The notes beneath the pieces were generated by a model. It ran no database searches. It was not told the DNA's origin and was given only the letters and a program-made list of their open reading frames with translations. A program made the position numbers and the translations under genes. Positions 42,401 through 51,700 of a DNA stretch of 64,000 nucleotides are shown here, one piece after another (the first letter of the stretch is position 1; each line of letters begins with the position of its first letter). This DNA comes from a virus. The stretch spans positions 1-64,000 of the IMG/VR virus record IMGVR_UViG_3300036768_001133; one strand, written 5' to 3'.

Positions 42401-45400
42401 GCCTGATAAAATATCTAATTCAAAAATCTTTCTTGCAAACTTATTTTTTTCTTTATCATCTAATAAGGCTTCATCTATATTATTATTTAACCTTGATAAT
42501 ATTTCTTTTACTTTTTGTACTTGCTTGTAAGATTCTGTTTTTTCTGAAAAGTTGGCTTGTAAAATACTTACATACTGACTATATCTATTTACATAATCTT
42601 TCAAAGATTTAATGTATGATATAAGGATATTTTCTTTCTCTTTATAGAGCTTATCTAAAAGTGTATCTTCTATATCTGTTTCAGAATTACTTGTATTATT
42701 CCTATATGCAAAACCATATCTATTAGGCAGTAAAATTTTGTTATCTTTACCTATTGTGTAATGAACATTCTTTAATAGACCATACTTTTTGTATAGCTCA
42801 TTAACTATGTTTTCTTTTTTCTTATTAGAAACATCTATTTCATCTTCTATACTATTATACTTTTCTTTTATCTTATTCTGTAAGTCTTTTGCATTTACAT
42901 TGTCTATATCTACACTTATTCCTAACTTTTCTGCAAGGTGAATAGTATAAGCAGTAAATATATCTTGTAAAAGACTTTCTATGCTTTTATCTTTTAAAAA
43001 CTTGACATCAGCTATAAATTGTAATTTCTTATTACTTGGTGTATGTAATACTGCTTTGTCATCTAACAATAGATTGTAATGCAATAAAATCTTTTCTAAT
43101 GCGTTTATATCGTGAAAGGTTACAGTTTCTTCGCCTAATCCTAATTCTTCTTCTCCTATATGTCTTACTGCACTTGTATCAAGTTTTGTAACTAATTTTC
43201 TGCTTTTTAAGTAATTAGAAACACTATCCCCTAATTTATCTTTTATATCTTCTTTTAAAGCTATATGCAAATTGTATTTTCCAAAATAAGTAGAGGCTAT
43301 CTTATCGTTTAAATATGCTTCTTCCTTATTTTGAAACATCTCTATAAAGAAAGGATTTGGGAAAAATACATTGTTAAATTGAACACTGGCTTCATATTTG
43401 TGTATCTTAAAATTGTTTCTTTCTTCTATGGTTTCTTTACTATCAATCCTAAAAACAACAATATCTCTTAAATTATACAAATAGTTAAGGTCGTTTCTTT
43501 TTAAAAATGATTTTAACGAAAGTTCTTCAAACTTATCTATATCGCTTTGTTTTATTTTATTTTCTAATGCGTCTCTAATATCTTGTTCTTTTTCTACTTT
43601 TACATTGTTTTCCTTGATAAATCTATTCAGCTCAAAAACAGATGAAAAAATATCTTTGTCTTCCCTAATAATCCCTAATCTTTTTGTATTGTAATCGTGA
43701 ACTAAAAATATATCTGTACTATTCGTAATAAGCCTATACAAAGCAAAACGAGTAAATAACTCTTTAGCTAAATCATTTAGATTTTTATCCTTACTATCAG
43801 AAAATAACTCTTTATCTATCTCTACTTCATATTCTAAATATTTGTATTTAGCCTTAAAAATATAGCTATTGTTAGATAACTTATTTACTACTCCCTGCTG
43901 TAATTCAAACTCTACTTCATTAGATTTTAAAAACAAAAGATAAGGATTATCATCAGACATTGTGCTAATGTAAGTCTCCAAAGGCGATAGTAACTTTTGA
44001 TTTATCTCGTTTTTTACTACTCCCCAATTTGTATGATTTACTGCTTTATTAAATCTGTTTTGCCAATTGTCCTTACCAAAATCATATATACCATTTGGAA
44101 ATGCAGTTTGTAAATTTGATGATAAAAACTCATCTAAATCGTTTAATATAGAATTATATGCTTTATCTAATACATAATCAAGGTTTATAGCTAATAACTC
44201 ATTAGAGGTTTTAAGCACATAATTGCTATTTATCCATACGTTATTATAAGGCTGTACGGAAATAACTTCATTGATAATATTAAATAAAGCAGATTGCGAA
44301 TATTCAGGGACTTGTTGTTTCTTAAAGTGTAATAGATAAGGGTTAAATGTCTGAATATGCTCGTTATCTTTTGAAATAATTACCCTGTAACGAGTATCTA
44401 TATCTTCGTTACCAAAGAATAATATGCTATCAATATTACTATTATCTTCTAAAAATTCTGATAAATAACGTACTGCAAAAGATAACAAAGCCTTGTTATA
44501 CCTGCCAAACTTTTTTTCTAATGCACCCTTTATTAACTCTTCTCTCCAATTGTTTTTGTTTTCTATCCTATTAAAAGCAAAACGTAAAGCCTCTAATATG
44601 TATTCAGGTGAAAAAAAGTTAGGTAATAAGCTATTTTTTTTATATGCTTCCTCTATGATTACTCGTGTTACCTTTTTACCTTCTATCTCTACTTTTGTTT
44701 CTATAATATTTACATTTGGAATAAACTTTAATAGCTCTCTTACGTTTTTTGAAGTAAGCCTGATATTAGGCTTTTCAAAAGCTATGTCCATTACTTCGTT
44801 TATTCCCCGCTCATTAAAGTCTGAAAGCAAATCCTCTTCTTCCTCCTGTACATCTACAATGTTAGTTTCAAAATTGCTTAATTCAGTAATAATGTCTTCT
44901 TGGGTTTCTTCTGTTACTTCTTCTTCCTCTACTTCTTCTTCCTCTACATTTTCTTCTGTTTCTGCTTCTGCTTTTAACTCTTCTTTTTGTTTTTCTATCT
45001 TTTGTCGTTTTAATTCTGCAAGAATCTTGTCAGGAATTTTGTAAAACCTGCTTTTTGCTCTTGGGCTAATAGGTATGTTTTCTAATAAAATATCTGTAAT
45101 AGCTTTTAAAGGCGATACTTTGTATTTAGAATTCTCCTTGCCTGCATCTTTAATATATTCTTCGTGTGCTTCTTTGAGCTTATACATATAGTCAGCTACT
45201 ATAAGCATACGCTCATAGCCAACTAATTTTTCTCCTTTGTTATATTTATCTTTTACTTCTCTTAATATGGTATTTTCGTCTTTGCCTTTATAGCTATTTG
45301 ATAGTTTTGCAATAACAAAATTTTTTAAATTGTTTAATACATTATAATAGTCATTAAAATTGCTAATATTATTAAAAACTACACCATAAGCACTTTTAGC

Positions 45401-45760
45401 TGTAAATAAACGCTCAAACAAATCTACTTTCAGATACTCAAAAAACTTAAAAAACTCTTTCTTCCTATCTTCAAAACTACCATAATCGCTAAAAGCACTA
45501 TTGATGAAATTGTTAATACTATCTACTTTTTCTTTGCTAAAAGATTTTAATTTCTTGCCATATTCTAACTTCATTAAATTAACATACCAATCATTGATAG
45601 TTTCTTTGCTATTACTATTGCTGATAGATTGCTTATATCTGTTAATAACTTCTTCTGAAATAGGTAAATTACCTATCATTAGTATATTATCACTATCTTT
45701 ACGATAACCTAATAAAATATCATCTAATAGCTTTGCACGATTGATGGATAGACAACTCAT
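33479..45760 (-). CDS. Giant virion RNA polymerase with metallopeptidase motif
   Basis: 4,093 residues in one frame. The polymerase active-site loop is YIEGSDNDGDSATI, with Asp1905, Asp1907 and Asp1909 as the metal-binding triad of double-psi beta-barrel polymerases. The preceding IRIPTTSRASF and FLPYESQ segments match the crAss-like virion polymerase, which is ejected with the DNA and transcribes early genes. At His2766 a HEIGH motif (GFHEIGHYQ) marks a zincin-type metallopeptidase. Residues 240-310 are Glu-rich; two hydrophobic stretches near the C-terminus might cross the host membrane. In many relatives this content is split among several proteins. It ends at TAA near a promoter. Confidence 0.85.
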   Translation of the reverse strand: MSCLSINRAKLLDDILLGYRKDSDNILMIGNLPISEEVINRYKQSISNSNSKETINDWYVNLMKLEYGKKLKSFSKEKVDSINNFINSAFSDYGSFEDRKKEFFKFFEYLKVDLFERLFTAKSAYGVVFNNISNFNDYYNVLNNLKNFVIAKLSNSYKGKDENTILREVKDKYNKGEKLVGYERMLIVADYMYKLKEAHEEYIKDAGKENSKYKVSPLKAITDILLENIPISPRAKSRFYKIPDKILAELKRQKIEKQKEELKAEAETEENVEEEEVEEEEVTEETQEDIITELSNFETNIVDVQEEEEDLLSDFNERGINEVMDIAFEKPNIRLTSKNVRELLKFIPNVNIIETKVEIEGKKVTRVIIEEAYKKNSLLPNFFSPEYILEALRFAFNRIENKNNWREELIKGALEKKFGRYNKALLSFAVRYLSEFLEDNSNIDSILFFGNEDIDTRYRVIISKDNEHIQTFNPYLLHFKKQQVPEYSQSALFNIINEVISVQPYNNVWINSNYVLKTSNELLAINLDYVLDKAYNSILNDLDEFLSSNLQTAFPNGIYDFGKDNWQNRFNKAVNHTNWGVVKNEINQKLLSPLETYISTMSDDNPYLLFLKSNEVEFELQQGVVNKLSNNSYIFKAKYKYLEYEVEIDKELFSDSKDKNLNDLAKELFTRFALYRLITNSTDIFLVHDYNTKRLGIIREDKDIFSSVFELNRFIKENNVKVEKEQDIRDALENKIKQSDIDKFEELSLKSFLKRNDLNYLYNLRDIVVFRIDSKETIEERNNFKIHKYEASVQFNNVFFPNPFFIEMFQNKEEAYLNDKIASTYFGKYNLHIALKEDIKDKLGDSVSNYLKSRKLVTKLDTSAVRHIGEEELGLGEETVTFHDINALEKILLHYNLLLDDKAVLHTPSNKKLQFIADVKFLKDKSIESLLQDIFTAYTIHLAEKLGISVDIDNVNAKDLQNKIKEKYNSIEDEIDVSNKKKENIVNELYKKYGLLKNVHYTIGKDNKILLPNRYGFAYRNNTSNSETDIEDTLLDKLYKEKENILISYIKSLKDYVNRYSQYVSILQANFSEKTESYKQVQKVKEILSRLNNNIDEALLDDKEKNKFARKIFELDILSGIYELFLVGGHLADDEVKIFREPTELSKRIILRQTAHNVADPSVVSTLNRVVLKAKTYGDVYPETSLLQTYYNLLGDEFKKSAEALTNKELADGFMFVSPLVALLLGDATNTNMEGITKNTIAGITHQLTGIFDKTSTLNLHTQLQDFDPLGKIRKLNENALPDSIIERLNEKRKNYYDKVIFELNDIRKEIENEIIEETKKNNVNKKKLQRLKNQLNADTKVDAYRKLLDYEYSLQDYKDLIKEYLDSMKAIRISTALLSKKQGEEYISLDEETEKLVSDLKKVTLDLLQNRGTSKRIAFNGKNYILSNKQNFNELYKQIKKQWEQVGDLYFNTAHEKFKLDIDLVFDINLHLLHILTDETGSKTYTGVKYNADAIENSEVLDISDYVSATQFGEVTKVTHEINPYEVNVVSLPSQISYLVMSKETYKSIIELSNRALEKYRNNYSLSTNVDDESKSKVVNNLLQSISDQYSLGGNELIASKIQDNGEVSLYEPTYEREVGSAILKPMKRSSIPKVAGDRKVIGDATGIGMYIFEDIETGNTYTLRDLLLMGIVKRNKYFRLQSYAEKFASEDRVRYTAKRIEKEFKNKKTGKITKKSFIVYEIDEGDLDKNYTSIKIFNGLNNKYDMVLKEDSNNYYQIREDYADRFIARPLQTQTIRHKNTNRLVLGNKLIEAIKLLKTDSKAFDNEFVIAPAEIIMSNDFKVHYKLGDYASPAVYDKKLKDTFWKSDKDLISTDRKDIKVVSIRIPTTSRASFRNSKIVGFVENMNNILFLPYESQYIEGSDNDGDSATIIAKIPNNENLVYSNKYYDSLEANLSLSENFVKSITPIDNTLILEKAEKYTEYIDKSLSELKQKDAILSFPFRMMTGLNKINSQIQNQGSQKLVGYFVKFNEVYSYLKMINKDNNIDFVLPEINKDVANSFGLKSFKGERGNKFYIHFNEKVLDIQPIIDKLTQTVLDDSKYNATGKQNVTAFTTNLINALLLYGADINEILDFIGGGYDEETKRPNNTILRELSDAINIASMKGIMPIKMERVVDRFFKSKEELETDENKKKELINQKEFIKTLLDIAQQSLKLQKITNINRYKNNFEDYLDKIVGGLLAFQNSISVKNTFYGDTIQQIVSESYDKVSKSNNEVNFIENSSSYFLKSEFGKVQVLENASLLIKDLAEIYPYYREDSFRFLERIYNKEIKSAKSFFTLFNSFKNIYYDSLSLGYVIDNLDSIYVSDLKAFLDSNNLSNQEVYVNKYSTQVDRNNRKEGNRDIVEIIVPDGTNVNGVYYKVKYTLSELLDEIGNYAKNKGNILSFEGRYAYTQMLASFLEAVFKKQEDYKPLWSVFRIERDTFGSMMIERRKAITSLSEDEIIFSQDIFSRMPSGLLSMFDLYSVLTHKANSYRSIRGFLPSLVQKKYQDYAKEVASEKDKVKFFGGIIDGKAVFEDILVKSDKDISLTHTGQRVRNHMVYTSKSVYDLIKGRDKEARQADKERMVIYEEVSSSFGKLKSRLYPVETSIGNIVVRSRIPISLLSHFNTYAMSYLAFANVRDIASSEVVTSTEVIEETTKLQNQETEELYQLDGREFFPVFTRESNDELLLSNLKHSFLEFATDTLKKAGVEVKIENNASATWKGKIENNVVYFNIANIDLDTGFHEIGHYQVALLKKNFPDVYEELSNLIRNTELYKEVLRRYNEVYDKESDFVDEAITELIGLYNTKRYAEIQYKTGNFFGAIMSLIRNIIDKLNRYINDKLFGITDIEKKKIYHILNDYASNVLYGNVQITDDIRSNLSNTIYYKLGSSNFTNIFNALGYSTNEVTMSYLSEYAQEHREYYIDSFNNRQAYINLLGRPFDTNDKIVSITTSKGKVDMSWEDFKQTIKMNNEEYAKKFFYELQKQELNEVINFYKGIGNPIQKASELNKIIKSYEEKRQDVSDSDVNFSDYVLAKQQLKYLKLFPDYKKEDKIYLVNKSSSNEIAQLANQYDLLDDHTNIIVLERALPNGKTSYRLINIANKGYNWKDRYHQSTGFINKFSKMIEKFAYGLEGENYTLEDTLSYQTIILAKILLAKNANAQIGDLGLVKSLSESDSSFMIRKVFPNEYNERLRLLLQSNFQNKFVLNSLHLERILKDSYKIDDSSRLMPDYLSFLEGYYTNVSSIDTKDFPTFIEDYLLGKDTQTLLYAIESRIKQILKRYPNIQEEINYKNVYSDNLYLEFYYLVKTYFSLVTNNKDAYNSLDDLAKISSYITTDIENKNPYFNFLYEKYNNAKLLLKKKFDEYVRRVDNVFAEYKSKIQGIAFTNNEGKFYEHLFKYQDVVVNGKVEKFNTFELIKPIDPEWKQLNNAERKFIERYSDLLSELYLQAFKHRFGSEEGVLKYKEIEHIAKYLVPPMFKVDDFSLLSESAESSLQNFENILSGNQRTSKAKDYSDLPLMLYSMVNSLGSTAVRDGIIGKANGQLDINLNKKLSTDLRSILNFFYINTERYGILQDTKTAWNIARIMSKLRQIETGREQSNIIELIDSFAQKVLFNERIKFAKDALTRSIEKTGLIAESVSTLAALALNISSNTKAFIVSINKIIASTFAGRKDVFGTKELAKAVKILPFNMEKAFFLAEKFQFVNEDQLRWVVSKRIGTTQRDMFNTRAGMDMFFMGDKMSDMYIKLLVLTAQMIKEGTWEAYSLQEVNGMKELVYDKRKDKRANELKEYILENRIKQGLQGKGDLNDAYDANQIRRIELILNRVGAGLTEGSQVYLSSIPFGRALLKFKLFNMPFINNVLKPKGRNFNYKRLEVVNDKGKREVVELMPYEESIIRTLLRSLIIVLKTRNTRILKEQFSEEQMSSLRWAVSNIIYTMSMFLAFMMLDDEEKERDRDYVERRRFLFNILRNIYSDMNIFGVLSPTGIFNLNGLVSVKGVGNLAEATWYWLTLDFDKGFRKTMNSVGVLNSVEEFYKAFNGEGYHNLNKEIRKGLQEDEQRLKDDIDEWLEIE

Positions 45761-45772
45761 AATAGTATAGTG

Positions 45773-48700
45773 TTAAAAAGGTAAATCTTCTTTTTCTATT
45801 GTTCCTGTTTCTGTTTCTGTTTCTGTTTCTTTTCCTGTTTCTATTGCTGTTTCTGTCCTCGTTCCTGTTTTTGTTGCTGTTACATTTTCTTTTTCTCCTG
45901 CTTTTGATGTTTTACATACATTGTCCAAGTTACTTTCTTTAATAGAAATGTTAATCTTTATATCAGTTGGCTTGTCTGTTTCAAAAGTATCAAATATAGA
46001 TACCCCCTCTATAATTTGGTTTTCAGTATTATTCATTGCTTTTACATTGTCAAAACTAAATCCTGCTATTACTTCATATATTAACTCATTACTTTTTACA
46101 TCTTCTATTTTTCTCTTATTGTTTTCTGAAATATACAAGTTAATATATTTCAAATGATTAGCATAAATATTAAATATAGTATTCTCTGAAACACTTTTTA
46201 AGACACTCAATAAATCATTTCCTAATATATGATTTTCTTTATTTATTATTGAAATAGCTCCATATACATTTTCATAACTAACAGTATCATCTTGCTTCAT
46301 TTTCTTTAGTATATTAACATACCTTCTTGCAAGACTTCTTGCCGTTTTTGACATAATTTTTTTTGCTCTTTTATCTACTTCTTCTTCTTCTTCTTCTGTT
46401 TCTTTCAGTAAATCTACTAAAAATTTATTAAAACCTGAATCTTTATTCTTTTCTAAAATATCTTTAATGAAAATATTTTCAAGCGTATTTTCCATACTAA
46501 GCCTATTTTTCAAACCATCCGAAGTTATTATTTTAATAACTTCATTTCCCGACAAACCTATTCTTCCTGCACCAAAAAACTTAGCTAATAATTGTCTTTC
46601 ATATTCGTTTAATTGTTTGTCAATAATTGGTATTTGTTTTATATACTTAAAAGCAGAAATAACCTTACCTTTGTTTTCATCACTTAATTGGTCTATGTTT
46701 TTGGCTTTCATTTGCACTAATACTGCTTTTCGGTTTTTTACTGCTTCTTTTAAGATATTACTTGCCTTTTCATATTTTTTATTTTTTATCTCTCGATTGT
46801 AATTTAATTTTGTTTTAATATCTATAAATTGAGGTACATATAAATATCCATTTACAGAAAGATAAGGATAACTGGCTGAACTTTGTACATAATCCTTTAA
46901 TGTTGTAATATTTCCTGTACTTGCTACATACCTGCCAAAAAATCTATCATCAGGCGAAACTTCATATTGTATATCTATAATCTTTCCATTGTCTATAAAC
47001 TTGTCAAATATACTATTATTTTCATTCCTATTTTTACTTAACCTTACTAAACCTATTAGCTTGCCTTCATATTTAATATTTATAGCATAAAACTCATTTC
47101 TTCCCGTACCAAATACTTTAAAAGTATTTCCTTCTTTAATAGGCTCTAATGTAATAGATACATTATTTCCTTCTTCTAAACTACTTATGAACGAATTGTA
47201 AGCATCATTATCAAGTTTAAAGGTTAATCCTGTACTTGCTTCATTTACATATTCAAAAACTCCTTCATAAGTAGAACCATAGAAATATCTATCGAAAGCA
47301 TCAGATATAGCTGTTAATAGATTGTTTTCATCATCATCAGCTTTCTTTTCTTCTCCTTCTTCTAATTGTTTTAAGTCTTCATATACTCTATAATGTATAT
47401 CAAAATCCCCTAATGCTATATCTCCTACATATATTTGCCTTAACTTACCATCTATCGTTACATAGTTAATATTGTCTTTATCTCTTGTAATAGTACCTGC
47501 TTTAACTTTTGAAAATATAAAGTTATATATCTCTTTTATTAGATTTTTTTCAATATCTCTTATTTCATTCTCATTTAACTCTTCTTCTGTTTTTCCTCCT
47601 TGTGTTGTAGATTTAGCAGTTTTTGCTTTTTTATCTACAGCAGTTTTTGCTTTTTTATTTCTTGCTTTTTTATTTCTTGCTTTTTTATCTACAGCAGTAA
47701 CAACTTTTATTTCTCCATTTCTTTCTTTTTTCTCTATACTTATATTACTTGATTGCAATTTACCAAATTCAAGCGATAACTCCTCTTGCATTTTGTTTTT
47801 TTCTAAACTTGGAAATATTACTATACCTTCCTTATCAACTTCTTTGACATTTTTCTTTAAGTTATCTATAATACTATCTACTGATTTTACATAGTCTTCT
47901 TGTCCCGTAAAATCACTATTAACAACAATAATACTATGTTTGCCTCTTGATAAAGCAACATACAAAGCAGATTTTATTTGTTCAGCTGTAAAATCAACAT
48001 CTACATCTTGTATCTTTTTTGTATAAACTTTATTTACTCCTGATTGCAAATTATTGATAACGTTAATAGCTTGCATAAGGGCTTTTATATCTATAATTAC
48101 GCTTTGTCTTTCTTGCCCTTGATTAGGATATACTGCATTTAGTATTTCATCAAAACTATAATAAGTAAAGGCTTGTTGGTCATTACCACTTGTTTTATGA
48201 TGATATACTATCTGTCCATATTGCTCTTTACTTGCATTAAATTCTTGATTGTTTAAAAATACAATTCCTTGATGAACAATATCGCTATTTACGTTAAGAT
48301 GACTTTTTAAGTTTAGTCCATCAAAGAAATTGTTAATATTTATATTGTCTAATTTTAAGACAGCTAATACACGTTCTAAAAAGTTAGCTATCACTTCATT
48401 TTCAAAACGCAAAGGTACATTGACAGAAAAATTGCCTTCTATTAGATCACTTTTTATATTAAATATACTAGTGCTATTTGCAATTTCTTGCTCTCTATAA
48501 AATTGATGTCTGTCTCCTACTAATACAAAATTAGGTTTATTTAACCAATTTTCAGAGGCTAATGTATATTCATCAACAATATAGATTGTATTTTCTTTGT
48601 TTGTATCTAATCCTTGATAATTTGGCTCATTGTATTGCAAGCTGTTAGCACCTTTATAGGGCGATATAGTTTCTGCACCTGCTAATACTTTGTTATTATT

Positions 48701-51700
48701 ACTATGATTGATATACACTACATTAAAATTAGCATTCTGTAATAACTTGTTAAACATTTCTAACATAGTAGTTTTCCCTACTCCTGCAACAGCGTGTATA
48801 GTATTAAGATATGTTCCTGGGATTTGTTTTGCTTTATTATTTTCTTCTAAAAGTTTTTCATACAAAATTTTTTCTGCTTCTTCTATTTCTACTACAGAAT
48901 ATATGCTATTACCTGAACTATCTTTGGTTTCTGTAATCTTTAATCTATTTTGCAATAGGATATGAGCAAATTTTTCATACAATACCATTATTTGTTCTAA
49001 TGTAGGTACTATATTAGTATCTTTGATACTACCCATAAGGTAGTTGTAAAAAGTATCGATAGGTAATACAAGAAACGGAGTTAGTACAATAGATTGGTTT
49101 TGGTTAATAGTGTTTATACTATCTTCTGTACTATACTTTTGTATTACATTGTTTTGTATTTCTAATAATGTATCAGTAGGACTATTAAGGTTAGATATAT
49201 TATATCCATCAGGTAATATATCTAATGACATCATTTTTTCTGCTATATTTTTTACTGCCATTACATAGTTATTACGTATCTTTAACAATCTCACATCTGT
49301 TGTAGATTGTATTAAGTATTTTACTACTTTTAGTTCTTTTATTAGTTCATATTCATCTTCACTATTGCTAATAACTGCACGTACATCTTTTACTTCTTGG
49401 GGATATTTATTAAAGAAATCTGCTCTATCTTCTAATATATTGATGTACTTCTTTTCTATGGTCGTAGCCAAATCTTTTTGTGAAAGAATGCTTTGAGATA
49501 TATCTATAAATTCAGAAAACTGAATAATAGTATCTATCTCTTTTATAATTTTACTTGCTTCTTCTACATCTAACTTTTGTCCATTTTGTAAGTTTTTGTA
49601 TATTTCTGTATAGAATTGCCTAAAAGGTTTATTTTTATACTTTTCTAAATATTCGTTTCCTAATAGATTTTTTGTCAATAGTTTAAGAATATAATCTTCT
49701 TTACCAAAATAATTAGGTTGTATATCAATGTTTTTTAGCTCATCTGATAAAGATTGAACTTTCTGTATTTCGTTTCTAATTTTTTCTTTTTGCTCATCAT
49801 AATTTTGCAATAACTTATACCAAGTAGTTTTTGAAATATCAACATTACTTATTTGACCGTCTATTATCTCTTCACCTTGTAATATTTGATAAAAAACAGA
49901 AATAGTATTGTTATCACCAAGATTTCTATAAGAAATGTCAAAACCACCTCCAGGAAAATCTATAATAATTAAATCATCTTGTTCTATTGTTACATCTCCA
50001 ATCTTTAATTCAGGATTGCTTAAAAAGCTAATTGCAACATCAATATTCTGTTTAATAACATCATTATCAATATTATCTTTGGCAGTTTCAAATAAAAGTT
50101 TTAAGTTTTCTGTAAGGTTTTCTTTTACATTCCCTTCAAATATTCTATTCTTTTCTTTGTTTACATTTTCTAATACTCTATTATTTTCTAATACTATATT
50201 ATTTAGATTTTGAATTGATGTATCTAATACAGACTTTAATCTAACATCTATTAGACCATCTTTTCTTTTATCTAATATATCCTTGATAGAAATTGCAATA
50301 TCCTGTACTTGTGTTTTATTTACTATATCATTATATTCTTGCTCTATGCTATTATACTCATCTGAAATAAACCTACCATATTCGGATAAAAAATTACTTA
50401 TATTAGACTTGTTTTCTTTTGCATATTGTATTGTATCTACAAGAATATTAACTATATTTGCTATGTTAATATCACTATCTATATCCAAAGAAAATCTTTC
50501 TGATAATAGCTTAAAAATATAACTGCTATCTTTATGTCTTGCTAAATCCATTAACATATCTATAATAGCAGATTTAGCCTTCATATCCTTCATTTCTTCT
50601 TCCAACACAAACTTATTTAAATTCCTACGCATTTGTAATTTAGCTAATAGCTTACCACCATTAGATAAACTATTATACTTAATATCCCTACCAGTATAAT
50701 GGAACATATGATTGTTTATCTCATTACCTTCTTCGCCCAAATCCCTTACATCATATCTATATGTAGATTTTTTACTTTTTACAATAAAATAATCTCCCTC
50801 TAATGTACCATTTACAAATAATACACTCTCCCTTGTCTTGTCTGTTTTTGGATAACTAAACCCATAATCCTCCAATATATCTGCTATCCTATTAGCAAAT
50901 TTATCTCTTTCTACCTCTCTTTTGCCAAAAGATATGCTATTTATATCACTTTCTACTTCCCTATCTATATTTTCAAATTTATCATTTAATACATTCTTGT
51001 ATTCTCCTATCAAATTGTTAGCTTCTTTTTCTAATAATAATTTTTTCTCTTCTTCTCTTTTTTCTTTCTCTTCTGCTGTTTCTGCTACAGCTGTTGTTTC
51101 TGCTTCTTTTGTTTCTGCTTCTTTTGTTTCTGCTACTTTTGTTTCTGCTTCTTTCTTTTTTCTTTCTAACTCCCTTAATAACTTATTCTTTACTAATCCT
51201 TCTACATTACTATCTACATTAGATAAATCTAACTTTAATACTATATCCTTTAAATTCTGCAATCCATTTTCAAACTCTTCTCTACTAATACGCCCTTCTA
51301 CAAAATCATTTTTTATGCTTTCTGCTTCCTTTGCTAAAAACTCTTTTTTCTCCAACAACTCTTCTGTTTTATGTTTCTTTATAGCTTCTATAAAACTACT
51401 TTTACCACTATCACTTATATTTAAATCATTTATCTTTCCATTGTTTTTCGCTCTCTCTATATTGCTATAAAGTACCCTATTATACATATCATCATTTAAA
51501 TCTCCTTTACTAAATATTACTTCATTAGCAAATACGTGTTTGCTCGCATCATACTTTACAAATCCTGATTTTTCATAATCCCTGTTATCACTATCTATAT
51601 CTATATCAATAGCTTTCCCTGCATCTTTTCTATCTATCTCTTTTACCCATAAATTCCCTTCCTTATCTTTTACTATCGGTCTTGCTAATGTCTTACCACT

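Noticed and set aside
44493-45044. Long plus-strand open frame opposite the polymerase gene
   Set aside because: It mirrors the Glu-rich coding strand (Ser/Phe-rich product); no start context or family, and the polymerase frame is unbroken.
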